Part shown: positions 1-11,329 of the stretch, piece by piece
Numbering within the stretch: position 1 is the first letter of the stretch
Layout of the letters: each line of letters starts with the position of its first letter
From: Dermanyssus gallinae
Lineage: Eukaryota > Arthropoda > Arachnida > Mesostigmata > Dermanyssidae
Length of the DNA stretch: 64,000 nucleotides
NCBI GenBank assembly: GCA_003439945.1
Contig: QVRM01007053.1
Location: 744,001 to 808,000, forward strand
Reading direction: 5' to 3'
Notes under the pieces: model-generated
The model's input: the letters and a program-made list of their open reading frames with translations, nothing else
Told to the model about the DNA's origin: nothing
Database searches by the model: none
Position numbers and translations under genes: made by a program

Positions 1-1506
1 TGACGTATGCGTCGTTTTATTTCATTGAACACCCTTAGCACTGCGTCGAGCGAATTGCAGATTTTTGCCTTTCCTCAAAGAGGTTTAGGTTTCAGGGCAT
101 GGAACATGTGCCGTTGTTCGCAGTGTGGCTTTTTTTTTTTTATCTTTTTGGCTTATTCTATCATCTGCATATATTGGGATTAAGTTTAAAGGTTAAGCAC
201 TATTACAATACAAAACAATACGGCGCTTTTCTTGGTTTGCTGTAAGTTGCCGCGCCTATCTTGCCACAAAAACGAATCAATTATTTGCCAATAGGCGTGG
301 TTCTCCGGAAAACCAGAGCTTATAACCCAGTTGCCCAGCTGTCGTCAACTTGTTCAACAAAAGAGTATATTTTGGGTAGAACTACATTTTCTGATGGGTC
401 TATGACTCTGCATAGCCGCCATAAATATCACTTTCAGTGTTGTTCAGCGTTCAGCAATCTGACTTGAGACAGATATATATGAGGTGTCGAAATAATATTT
501 GTCGCCGGTGCAGTGTCGTATTTCTGATGCTGCTGCCAGCGGTCTCACGCATTGAACACAGTTGACGTTCTGAGCTTGCCGCCGGCGGGTGCGCTAACTT
601 CCATGGCTGCCATTGCGACTGATCGCTTTCAATCCGATGAGAAAAGCATTTTTAGCTTTTATTTAGTTGACTGCAAGCCGTTATTGATAATATTTACATT
701 TTAGCGCCAGCTGGGTCGCTCTACCCTTGACAATCTAGCTTAAAACGCCGCGTCAAACTGATGTTGATGGTCGTTCACTCGATGCAGTGTATAGTGGTGT
801 ATCGACATTCAAATCGAGCAGGGAGCTAAAGTTAATTTCACACACAAGAGGCTACCACAAGAGCTTCATGGAAACACCGATCACATGTCTGACATTTGAA
901 CGATAAAATGTTGCTGCTGCTTTCGGAGAACTATATATATAACTATGCGACACTCCGGGTCTACCCAACCTATATAAGCTTTCTCTTAGGGTATTCTAGC
1001 AATGTATGAGTAGTCGCCGGGTTTTCTTTACGGGGTCAAAGGTAAACGCCATTTCCGGTGCCCGGTCCTTGGTGAGTCCTTTGAGAATACATTCGGCTCG
1101 GTGGACTTATCTAGGCCTCGGATTACGATAGCCTTGATTTGTGAAGCCGCTTGGGCTGTCACGTTCAAAGACGTATTCTTCTTGATTTGTTATTGGAATT
1201 TGCCAGTGGTGTCGGCAGTAATTGCACAACTGGGCACATTGTTTTTAAAGCTCTTTGGATATCTGTTCCAGCCCTCGCTCAGTCAATGTTGTTCCTTAGA
1301 GCACGTAAGGCGTCAGCATAGAATGCATCTCCTTTCTTCACGGCAACTGCGAAGGTAGAGTCAGGCTTCTTTCTGTTATGAGTCTTTTCTATTTTCCGGC
1401 CTTTGACTCGGATTTTTTTATTTCCAGGGCCATGCATGGATACTGCACGAGGCCTTCCTCCAAAGCTCTCCTTATGAGAGTGATTTCAGCGGTTGTCAGG
1501 ATGAAA

Positions 1507-1508
<2 letters not shown>
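1..1508. other. No recognisable gene
   Basis: I see no conserved coding frame, RNA gene or complete repeat here. Short open frames on both strands lack recognisable motifs. The minus strand between about 1020 and 1500 has a somewhat protein-like open stretch that I could not assign to any family. Confidence 0.5.

Positions 1509-1587
<79 letters not shown>
1509..1587. repeat. (TA)n microsatellite
   Basis: Nearly pure alternating TA of about 79 bp. Smaller TA tracts follow near 1650 and 1754. Arrays of this type recur throughout the window and create spurious Ile-Tyr reading frames. Confidence 0.97.
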
Positions 1588-1591
<4 letters not shown>

Positions 1592-2005
1592 TATACATAA
1601 TGTAACTCTAAATACGTTTTACTTCATACGCATTACATCTATATTATATATATATATATACATAAAAAGCCTGAACTTAGCTTCTATATGACGCTAAGTT
1701 CGTCTACATATGCTTATAATTTCAGTACTCAATTAGATTAAAACGTGAACACCATATATATATATATATATAAGCTTGTCGAATGCGTACGCCTATTCGA
1801 TTATTGTAGCTGCTGTAAATATGGACGTGTCTTATCACTGATTGGGTTAATGACGGGAGCATCTTTTAAGACGGAAAATAAGAATATTTAGTAATGATGA
1901 ATACGCAATTTCACTCTGGGTTTATAAAGTGTAAGTGTTTTAATATACTAATAGATAAAAAAATACTAATAGATTAAAAAGCATCTACTCAACAATAAAG
2001 AGTGC

Positions 2006-2025
2006 GGGGGGGGGGGGGGGGGGGG
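2006..2025 (+). repeat. G20 homopolymer
   Basis: Twenty consecutive G residues in an otherwise AT-rich flank. Such a run can form G-quadruplex structures and is also prone to length errors in assembly. Confidence 0.95.
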
Positions 2026-2190
2026 TATGCTATAGACATAAACATTTCTTGGTAACAGAATATTAGGTACAGTTATTAATGTATATAGACAGATTATCTG
2101 TCTGTCTGTTGTCGTCGTCGCAGCTTCGTTCAAATTGTTACTCTACTGTTATGATTCTTGCAATTTGCAATGCAGATATATAGCATACAG

Positions 2191-2191
<1 letters not shown>

Positions 2192-2263
<72 letters not shown>
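2192..2263. repeat. (TA)n microsatellite
   Basis: About 72 bp of TA repeat with one TG interruption, roughly 370 bp upstream of the MRPL23 start codon. Confidence 0.96.
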
Positions 2264-2264
<1 letters not shown>

Positions 2265-2629
2265 CATACAGTTGTATATGTGTATATAGTCAGCAACTGA
2301 TCTTGTTAAAAAAAATATAAACATTTATTCTCGTTTAGTTATATGCGACCGGCCACATCAGATGTATCACATGTGTCTATCCACCTTACAAGAGAATAAA
2401 GCACGGAACTCAGCTAAAGCACGGAACATCGTTCCATATAAACAGAAGACGGGCCGGTCGGTTGGTTGGTGTTCTGTCTTGCTAACCGAGCACTCGTTCT
2501 GCGCGGTTAACATGCATTAGTAATAAGTAGTTCTTCCAAAGTGAGTCGGCTCCGAAGAGAAGCAAGAGCATTTGCGTGAATCGAAACAGCAAATTGACGT
2601 CGACTGAGACAATTGTCTAACGTCTAACT

Positions 2630-3088
2630 ATGTCGACGCGGCTGTATCCCCTGTACCGGCGCGGAAATCCGCAGCTGCGCGTGTTCCTTCCAAACTTTTA
2701 TATGAAGCTCGTGCGAAGCAAGATCGATCATCCGCCAAATGTCGTTCAGTTCGAGGTGCCGCTCCAGATGACGCAGTTCGACGTCAAAAACTATCTCGAG
2801 AAGATCTACAAAGTTCCCGTTGCGCAGGTGACCACGAGCGTCGTGTCGGGCCAAATCAAGCCGCAACCGGAGAAGCGCTATCTCATTAAGGACGATGATT
2901 ACAGGTTGGCCACGGTCACCATGCCGGAGGGATGCACGTTCGAGTTTCCGGAACTTTTCCCGCAAGAGGTGGTGAACAAAGAAACCGACTCAGTCACGAA
3001 GGACGTCGAGGAGATGGAGAAGTATGAGAGCACCTTTCGGCGAACAGATCCGCATAGACAGGGCCTACCCGATTGGTTTGCTCTGTGA
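2630..3088 (+). CDS. MRPL23: Mitochondrial ribosomal protein L23 (uL23m)
   Basis: This encodes a 152-residue protein of the mitochondrial large ribosomal subunit; the family binds 23S-type rRNA near the exit tunnel. The assignment rests on the N-terminal YPLYRRGNPQLRVF block, the NF and LVR positions, the MTQFDVKNYLEKIYKVPVA block, and the C-terminal GLPDWFAL ending; vertebrate MRPL23 proteins have corresponding blocks and nearly the same length (about 153 residues). The ATG at 2630 has A at -3 and is the first in frame. The frame is uninterrupted: there is no intron, whereas vertebrate MRPL23 genes have several. A polyadenylation signal lies about 280 bp downstream and no A-tract follows it, so an intronless gene or old retrocopy are both possible. 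It is the only well supported host gene in the window and sits among unrelated transposon debris. Confidence 0.95.
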   Translation: MSTRLYPLYRRGNPQLRVFLPNFYMKLVRSKIDHPPNVVQFEVPLQMTQFDVKNYLEKIYKVPVAQVTTSVVSGQIKPQPEKRYLIKDDDYRLATVTMPEGCTFEFPELFPQEVVNKETDSVTKDVEEMEKYESTFRRTDPHRQGLPDWFAL

Positions 3089-3365
3089 AACAAGTGCCTG
3101 CTGCTACCGATAAGAGAATATATAAGACGGATCTTGCAAGCCATCTGCCGAACAGCATAGCACTTAGCTCGCCGTATTCGAGATATCACTTCGGTGCGTG
3201 CGCACTTATTTCTGGTAATGCTGATAATATCGATGTGTAGTAGTGTATTCTGATCGACTGGGAGACAGCGATTGGCTTCGCATTATGAGAACCCGTTGGG
3301 CGATTAGAATCTAAGCGGTATTCCGAGCAGATAGCAGCAATGCAGTGACATAGCCTGACTTGTAA

Positions 3366-3371
3366 AATAAA
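3366..3371 (+). promoter_or_regulatory. Polyadenylation signal of MRPL23
   Basis: A canonical AATAAA hexamer lies 278 bp after the MRPL23 stop codon in the sense orientation. The implied 3' UTR is about 300 nt. Confidence 0.6.
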
Positions 3372-3859
3372 TTATTGCTTAAACGTTTTTATACAGTACG
3401 TTGTTGCATTTTTAGTCATGCTGCGAGAATGACTTAGACGAGTTTGGGACTCGGGCCTGTTCGTGGTATCGACGACCACCTTCGAATACTTTACTTGGAG
3501 TATTTTTGTATGTAGACCGATAGATAGGGTAACCCGTCCCAGCTCAGCAGCCTGTATAGATCATATAGCTGTCGCAGATTGTTCTGTTTTTCGTCCTATC
3601 GAGGCAGCTGTGTTAGGGACTTCATTATTTTCAGTTCACTATCTGATTTTTATCTCTGTGAATGACAGTTAACCTATTTTGGTTGTTCCTGGAAGAGACA
3701 TACCCGTAGTGCATAGGCACGGTATTGATGTATTTCTTTACTCTGTATGGCGGGCCTTCTGGATCAACGTTTATTAAGCTTTAGGTGTTGATTCAGCTAT
3801 CGAAGCGCTTCAGGCTACCGTAGGCGAGATTTATGATAAAGCATTTGCTAACAGTAATT

Positions 3860-4500
3860 TGGTACTTCCAGCCACACATTGTCTTCTATCCTGGGCGTTG
3901 TCGGGCTATTTGCCTAGCCAGAAAGGCTTTCTATAAAAATCGGTTTAATGACATTAAATCGGACTCGCGGCGTTTGTGGCCATAAATTTACAAACCCTGC
4001 GGTAGAGAGCTCGCTAAGGCGGAGCTCCCATTAGTCTTAACTTCTAGGACGGGTCACACAATTAGCGAGCCCAAATCGACCGCCGACGAACTAAATCTAC
4101 ATTTTGCTACAGTTGTAATATAGATATAAAACTTTACACTCGTTAAATTCGTCTACTGACTCGACCGAAATGGACTAGCATTGCCTGGGCGTGTTCCTGG
4201 ACGTGGCATCTGTCTTAAATTGTCTTAACAATGAATTGTTTATTCAGATGTTGGCCCACTTGGGTTGTACGTTCTCTGCAGTTAGCTGGTTTAGGTCCAA
4301 TCTTGAAGATAGATTTCAGTCTGTAAAGGTGGGACCTTTTCAATCTACTTGGCAGCTTGTAGTTTTGTAACACAGGGCTCTGTTCTTGGTCCCTTTATGT
4401 TTCCCATATTACTAAAATTCATACTCTTGAGATTAAATACGATAACCTGGGAAAGACGATAGCTTTTACTGACAACAATTATTTCGGCTTCACCCGGCTA
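3860..4500 (+). pseudogene. LINE ORF2 remnant (RT, CR1/jockey-like)
   Basis: Conceptual translation across frames gives a linker typical of APE-type LINE ORF2 (CRAICLARKAFYKNRFNDIK, then a segment like TADELNLHFATV). An RT palm segment follows with FLDVASVLNCLNNELFIQML, where box A reads F-L-D-V-A, then a TQGSVLGPL-like box B (VTQG / HRALFLVP frames) and a decayed box C (AFTDNN in place of FADD). Several frameshifts and stops and no long ORF show that it is dead. It has no 5' endonuclease and no 3' end here. The clade is uncertain. Confidence 0.7.
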
Positions 4501-6990
4501 ACGTTTCTAGTGGTATTAACATTTCACTTAAGTTGGTTGAAAAGTTGTAAAGGTGTTCAATGAATACGGACTGGCTGTGCATATGAGTAAAACCAGTTCT
4601 CATCTGTAAGCATTTTTGTGCGGGAATTAGAAAAGTACGTTGCTTCCGGCTCTAATATAACCGACCGATAAGGGAGTTGGCAGGCGTTGCGTAGTGAAGA
4701 GCTGTGGAGATAATAATTGATTTGTGAGTTGTGAGAGCCACCACGCAAGGGGTCGGCAATACTGTTGTGTTGATTTTATAAAATGTAATTTTCATTTCGA
4801 AAATTTAAGCATTAGTGATACGGTTTTGCAAATAAACCATGGTCTAAATCTGAAATCTGAATATACAAATAAAGGGACTTTTGGGTTAAAAAGGTTAGTC
4901 CTCAGGTCAAATGCAAGATCGTCCGGATGATTTCTTATCTTCTAAAGGTTGGCCAAATTGAAGTGAATAGGTGGCGCGTTACACTGAAGGAAGGGAGTTT
5001 GGTGTTCTCTATGAACAGATGAGTTGATAGCTGAGCTTTTGCTGAACTGAGGTAGCTTTGTGTTCGGCTAACTCGTAACAGGTTCCTAACTGCTGGGACG
5101 GGAATACCGCCCGCCGTAGGCAGATATAGACATATATAGCTCAGTGAGCCTTGTTCGGGCAAAAAAATTGGCAGTACAAGTTTGTAGCGTCAGGGTTCAC
5201 GCGGCTATATTAACACACACAGGGGTGTTTTTTAAGGTTAAAAGAAGATAGACGTAATATCTTGTGTGTGAGCCCTATACAATTAGTGTTGGAATAGGTT
5301 TCAATACGAATATATTACAAATGGTTCGTAATTGCGAAATGCAAATGTGCCAGTTGACGTAACAACATTCTTTATATCCTCAACCCATATGAACAGGCGT
5401 TGGTCCTTACAAAGTAGGAAAGTCGACAGTTCTTCCAACTACTGTGTTTCCTAATGGGCTTTTACAACTCACTGCCGTACCTTTTCCGTGCCAAGTCCGA
5501 GTGGGGCTTGCCAATCTACTGTTAAGCTTCAGCCCGTCTCCCAGGCTGCAGGCATGATATTGATGTAGGGTATATAAAATAATTTCATATTTATTCACTC
5601 AGGTTGAGTAGTGATTATAGCCACAAATTCAAATACTAGAAAAGTAGTTTATATTACAAAGCGTGGTTTTAAGTCGTGTCGTTTTGACATGAAAGATAAG
5701 AACCGTTTTTACATCTTTAGGGTTATATGAAAGCCTGGAAATTAATCTACGTGTCAATGTAAGTTCCCCGTTGTTAAAGAATTTATTATAATGTACTACT
5801 AGCTTCGGAATCCCACTGGCATTGAAATCTGCCGCCTATTTTTCTGTCTGCTCCAGCATAGCCGAATTCATCGTCACCGTTATTTTAGCGCTAATCGCCA
5901 ACGTGCTTCCTCAAATGCAGGGCGCAACCCAAAATAAAATGCGCGGTATCATGCAGATGCAGCTCAGTTGTTTTTTGCGTATGGTAATTACACGTGTACA
6001 CGTAGTCGCAATGTGTTCTGCCATGTCAAAAAGAACATGATCTGGTTTTAGCAAATTTTAGGATACCCGGTGTGTTTTACACCATGCCATATTGCCTTGA
6101 TATAATTTTGCACATCATTAGAATCTAGCGGCCTCAGAAAAGTTACATCACCAGCAGGGCAAATAGGCCTTAAACTCGAGAAAATAATCTTCGGATATTA
6201 AAACATTAAATCTGTGATGGACTTTTACCATGAGGTGTGCCCAGTGTAGGTGTTTCATCAGGTCAATGTCAAACCCATTTTCTCTAATCTGTGTTTCCTT
6301 ATACGTTTAATGGCTGAAGTTGTTCTGAGGGAGAAGTGCGTTTGGGCATATTACAGACATCTTATGCACTGGAAGACGTGCGACTGCTTGTGCGGGCCCT
6401 AATGCAATTTCAATTATTAGGGCGATTAGCAAACCTCTCATCTAGATACGATCAATACAAGGGATCGGCTATTTTTGCAGTCCCAACGTCACCTCGCTAG
6501 TATCGTTAGAGCTGGCCCAAGGCTCAGAAGAGAACACGACATCAGGACGATGGGTCTGTTGGGGGCGTGCCAGCTTTGATCACCAGTCCGGTGGTGAATT
6601 GAGTACGCAAAATCGTTTCGTGTGTTACCTGCGACTCCTGTTTGCGTCGACAGAAGGTGTAAGCATTTGGAGGTTGTTGCTATTGTTTCTCCTAGTCCTA
6701 GAGAACAACTTTATTGCCCGATTCACTCCAGAGACTCTCATATTTCCCGCCTTCAGCCCCAATGACTCGTTCGTTTGCCGGTTCTTAAGCATGTAATTAA
6801 ATACGTGATTCGAATTCCGAAGGTGTCCGATTTGTCCAATGGACAAAGGGAAAGCGGAAAGGCAGGGAACGCATTCCGACGTCAGCTGGAGTCGAGTGCG
6901 TATCACAGATTATTCGTCACGTTCGAGGTGCCGCTTGGCAATTACTTAAGTCTCCTATCAAAAAAAAAAATCCAGTATCATCTTTCATCC
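4501..6990. other. No recognisable gene
   Basis: Unique-looking AT-rich sequence with short open frames on both strands. None carries a motif I recognise. Confidence 0.5.
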
Positions 6991-7096
6991 TATATATATA
7001 TATATATATATATCCATTCCTCTGAACGCAAACAATGTGGGCTTAGTTAAGTACAAAGAAAAACATTTTCTTCTTTTTTCCTATATGAGCCTTATA

Positions 7097-7100
7097 TATG

Positions 7101-7162
<62 letters not shown>
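7097..7162. repeat. (TA)n microsatellite
   Basis: About 66 bp of TA repeat; a shorter tract lies at 6991-7013. Both TA tracts are followed by a similar phrase (ATCCATTCC-CTGAACGCAAAC), so a roughly 150-bp segment containing the array appears to be locally duplicated. Confidence 0.9.
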
Positions 7163-7165
<3 letters not shown>

Positions 7166-7416
7166 CCATTCCCCTGAACGCAAACGATAAAATCTATGGC
7201 CTTAGTTAAGTACGTAACATTTTTCCACCGCAAACGGGGCCATACTAAGGACCCGAACACGTATTTAGGCAAGTGTAAATAACAATAAAACGATTTGGCA
7301 AAATCCAGCGCGACAATCATCGAGTTAGCTCCTGAGGACACCACAACCTTGTGTCAGCGGGCGCAACTAGTCACCGGGGCGCGTGACTCCACGGCCTCCC
7401 ACTGGAAAACCCTTGA

Positions 7417-7746
7417 CCCTCACAGTGTCACCTATGCTGCCCACGCAGCTACACGGCCGCAGCAAAGCAGATCTACAACTACGACGCTTTCAATTACATC
7501 TACCGCTTCTACCTCATGAGCTTCGAGACGGCCGGTGGTTCCGGCGCCCTTACCGCGCAATTACTTGACAAGGTTGCCGAGCGACTAGCCAGCTCTATCA
7601 TCGGTGGTCCACGCGCAGGCACCTCTTTGCGACAACGATTATCAATTGACCTTGGGAACGCGGGAATGTCACTGCTTACTCGAGACAATGCGGAGCTCGA
7701 TTCAGCTCGGTCCTGCCACCAACTAGTGCCCGCACGACAACCTTGA
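7417..7746 (+). pseudogene. Unassigned open coding segment
   Basis: This frame is open for 109 codons up to the TGA at 7744. It contains a strongly protein-like stretch from about 7465: KQIYNYDAFNYIYRFYLMSF, then GGSGALTAQLLDKVAERLAS. Base composition is more GC-rich than the flanks and codon use looks coding. The segment is preceded by CAG triplets after pyrimidine-bearing sequence (7420 and 7446), so it could be an exon with a 3' splice site. It could equally be a fragment of a duplicated gene or transposon. An internal ATG at 7516 would give 76 residues. I do not recognise the family. Confidence 0.4.
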
Positions 7747-9803
7747 TGAGAGCGCAGTGAAAGAGGGGGGTATTGCGCACTTGGAAACAATTGTTCGACA
7801 TGAAGACATCTGAAGTGAATAGCATTTTCTATTATTTATAAAAACGAACTATAAGGACGTTAGAAAATTGGTCACAATGTCGTATCCACATTAACTACTG
7901 GTATTTTTTTTAACAAAAACTAGAGTCATTATGTCACGGCGATCCAAAGTAGCTTATTGGGCTATTCGTGTTAGCTCTTTAAAGTTCTATCGAGGTTAAC
8001 GTCGATGGCAAGCTGGGCTCCCAGCCAGGCGTTACTAAGACGATCGAGAACGATAGACCAGTGCGGGATTCGGGTGGGTAGAGTTCGATTTTCTTCTTTG
8101 GTGGTTGCGTTGAAATAGGCCGTGCTGCTATATTTATCTGCTGGAGAAAGCCCATTTAGGTCCAATATAAGAAAGCGTGAGCTTGGCCGAGGTTAAACGT
8201 AATGTGAAGTCAGCTCAAGTCAATTACGTTGGAGAGGTTACAATTTATGTAGATGAAAGTCAAAACTCCTCAGCTCTTAGCCGAGTTTTTATGCACGCAA
8301 CTGAACTTGGAACTTATCTTACAGAAATGCTACAGGCCATTTTTAAGTCAACTGTCACGGCTTCGTTATATACATCGGTCAACCAAATTTGTCGTGCCCT
8401 GTATGGCGCTTGGAATACCTTTGACATAATGCAAGAGCTTTAGATCGACCAAAAGATCAGCGGCTACATTTTGTGCCACGTTAGTCAGGCACTATATCCC
8501 TGCCCCGTAAACTCATAAGGTCTTTTAGCGATGGCAAACGTTGCCTTTATGAATAATCCGTACGCTATCCCTCCGAGAAGAAAAAAGGGTTAGTTTGAGA
8601 CGAAACCACGATCAAACCCTCTAACATTCTCGATTGCATTTTTCAAACGAAACAACTACCAGACACTATGTGGTACCCTATTGTCTCTTCAGTCTCGGTA
8701 CATATTGTTCCGCTTACGCGACGACACTTAGTGGAACGTAACACGAAACTGAAATGTCTGCTTCCATTGTCACTCTCGCAACCTACCGCCTCACGCAGTT
8801 TAAACAGCGGCTGGCCCAATCCCGTTATTTGCACAGCTTTTATGCCGAAAGCTTAAGGCGGCCATCAGCCACCCTGTCTGGACGCCTCTGTCACCGATTC
8901 CAATGTCCGCATCGTAAGCAAAAGCAAATAAAAAGGATTGCATTGAGCAAGCAGGTGCGTAATAGGCCACACGACTCGTATATTTTGGCAGCGCTGGAAA
9001 ACGGCTAACTGTACTTTAGTTTGTCACGTACGGAAACTATCTATAAAACCGGATTACATCACCTTAAAAAAAGTTACTTACTTGATCACTTGTTTTGTAT
9101 CATTTTTTTAAATTATTTATTTCATTTTAGAAGTTTATTTCTAATTTACAGAGCCCGCGTTTCAATGTTCTGAAGGCTTAAAGGTCCGCACGAAACTTAT
9201 TAGTAACTTGTTTGCGTGGCGGATGGCTAAATGACGACTATTATGTTCCGCTGTGGTTCAAGCTACGCCGCTGAAAACATGTTTAAGACTTTCAAATTAC
9301 TGCCATTATCACCTTTCATAAAACAAAGACAGTATTATATTATCTTAATACTGTACAAGTGTACAGACCCCTTGGTACACTAATAAATGTGCTTTTAACT
9401 AATCTAAGAGACTTGTGTTCATCTCTCGGAGATACAAATCCTCGTATTCGCGTAAAGCGGAGTTCGATAACTTGGTTCGATGATCTTTACGAAACTGGTA
9501 AAAGAACATGCAGATGTTCCCGCACGATTGTTGAAACATCTTTACAAGTCATGTCTACAACACTAGAACCTTCGCCACGATATTTAAGTTATCTTTGGTT
9601 ACACCTCTTTACAACTCGATATATTTTCACCTGTTTAATTTCATTGAAAAATGATCTGATCTGTCCGGAACAATTTGGGAAAGAGCGAAATACTGAAAAT
9701 GCAATGATTGCTGTTCGATATATAATTGGGGTAATAATGGAGAAGAGAAACAGAATAGTTTGGTCTGGCGGCAAAGTTCAAAGGACCAGAACTGGCGGGC
9801 TCG

Positions 9804-9810
<7 letters not shown>
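7747..9810. other. No clear gene; possible decayed RT fragment
   Basis: Mostly featureless. Near 9650-9720 the plus frame reads PEQFGKERNTENAMIA, which resembles the EQFGFR..RSTE motif of LINE reverse transcriptases. It is too short and isolated to call with confidence. Confidence 0.3.

Positions 9811-9843
<33 letters not shown>
9811..9843. repeat. (TA)n microsatellite with T-run
   Basis: A TA array followed directly by a T-tract, lying about 100 bp left of the fold-back element. Confidence 0.95.
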
Positions 9844-9852
<9 letters not shown>

Positions 9853-9943
9853 TTTTTAAAGTAATAAGGAAGAAGAGGGCGAAAAGTCTTGTTTAAGAGC
9901 GAAGATGAAATTTATAAAAGTAGTTATTCTGCTTTCTTTCTAA

Positions 9944-10729
9944 GTTGTGCAAAATTTACTTTCGGATAAAATTAATATAAATTCTGCATTATCTGAATGA
10001 CACCCGACGCAAGTTAGCGAAAGGCGAACAGCCAGCTTACAGAGAGTCATTATACGTTGACATGTTGTTATGTTTCACGTTGAAGCATTCACGTGAAGAA
10101 CCGTGAGATTTTGCCATTTCCACCAAAATGTACACCCAAAAGGCTATTCCCAGGCAATAGCAAACTTACTGCCAGTTTTGTATCAAACTAATGGTGCTGA
10201 CGTAGTAGCCGAGTAACTAAGCTTTTTCGACAGCCATAGTTGTTATGCTTGCGTTGAAGCTTGCACGTTTAGAACGTTAATTTGTTCCAAGGCGTTTCCG
10301 CCTTCTCTTCCCAAAAAATTGGGAAACATATTTTTGCAAAGTTCTTCCAAACCTTAAAATATGTACTTCACTTTTTCATTCACCCTTGATGGCCAAAATG
10401 GTAGCAAGTATGCATGTCTTTGCTTTCGATGTGGCTGTCGAAGTAGTCACTCGGCAACTACGTGACGCAGCACCATCACCTTGGCGCGAAAATGGTGGGC
10501 ATTAAATTTGAATTTTTTTCTATTGAAATAGTCTGTCGAGCTTACATTTTTGGTCATAATAAAAAAATGGCGGTTCTGCAAATGAAAGTTTCAACGTAAG
10601 ACATACCATTATATCAACTTCTTATGACTGTCCTTAATCTGGAAAGTCTCCTTTTGTTAGCTTGCGTTAGGTTTCATCTATTATGCAGGATTTTTTGCCG
10701 AACACGCCGATTTCCGAACTTTTGCAAAA
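9944..10729. mobile_element. Fold-back (long inverted repeat) element, non-coding
   Basis: The left arm (about 9944-10240) and the reverse complement of the right arm (about 10429-10729) align over roughly 300 bp with moderate divergence. Matching blocks, outside to inside, are GTGCAAAA, CTGCAT-AT, ACGCAAG-TA, GTCAT-A-A-GTTGA, ACGTTGAA, AGAACCG, CAAAATGTA, ATGGTGCTG, CCGAGT-ACTA and TCGACAGCCA. The central spacer is about 190 bp with no ORF. Flanking (TA)n tracts on both sides fit insertion into a TA-rich target, as in Tc1/mariner-type MITEs, but I could not define exact termini or a target duplication. An alternative is an ordinary local inverted duplication. Confidence 0.7.
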
Positions 10730-10737
10730 TTATATTA

Positions 10738-10740
<3 letters not shown>

Positions 10741-10777
<37 letters not shown>
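10741..10777. repeat. (TA)n microsatellite
   Basis: A TA array directly bordering the right arm of the fold-back element. Confidence 0.95.
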
Positions 10778-10779
<2 letters not shown>

Positions 10780-11009
10780 TAGTCACTGCAATATGCTCAT
10801 CCGAATACATGAAGAAGTCCTCGATGCTACAGGCATTCTTGCCTTAAGGCTGCTATCTAATTCAAGACATGCCAAATTGGTAAGACCGTCTCAGTTGTGG
10901 AGATGCATATTATCACCAGTAATCTCTTACCTTACGCCCAAGACGGCGTTTGTTAAAATACTTTGTTATTATTGTTTAGGTATTGATTATGCTTATGTGA
11001 CACCGAAAA

Positions 11010-11011
<2 letters not shown>

Positions 11012-11071
<60 letters not shown>
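11012..11071. repeat. (TA)n microsatellite
   Basis: About 60 bp of TA repeat ending some 10 bp before the left end of the Tc1-like transposon. Confidence 0.95.
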
Positions 11072-11077
<6 letters not shown>

Positions 11078-11082
11078 TTATA

Positions 11083-11286
11083 CAGTCCCTGAAAAAAATA
11101 TAAGGCCATCCATTTTTGTTACATTTCACGCATTTATTATAACCAATCGCGTAAAGATTACAGTGATACATGCTCATAGAGTAGGAGCGGATACTTCTAT
11201 CGATATTTGGGGTCTCGGATTACTTTGAACCACGAGATTTACACATTTGGCACAGCTACACCGCGAAAAAATTATAAGGCCACTAG
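11083..11286 (+). repeat. Left inverted terminal repeat of Tc1-like element
   Basis: It matches the reverse complement of 13459-13661 nearly throughout, with scattered substitutions. Shared blocks include the terminal CAGTCCCTG, TTTCACGCATTTAT, GATACATGCTCA, ATTTGGGGTCTCGGATTA and GCTACACCGCGAAAAAA. Confidence 0.92.
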
Positions 11287-11329
11287 CACGATACCTGTTT
11301 TAACAAAGGACTTAAGCGGAAAAAACGAC

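Noticed and set aside
1378..2324. Open frames made of alternating Ile-Tyr on both strands
   Set aside because: They are translations of (TA)n microsatellites and do not represent proteins. The same applies near 7.1, 11.0, 20.0 and 47.7 kb.
2624..3189. Minus-strand frames opposite MRPL23
   Set aside because: Shadows of the real coding frame. They have no motifs and depend on MRPL23 codon bias.
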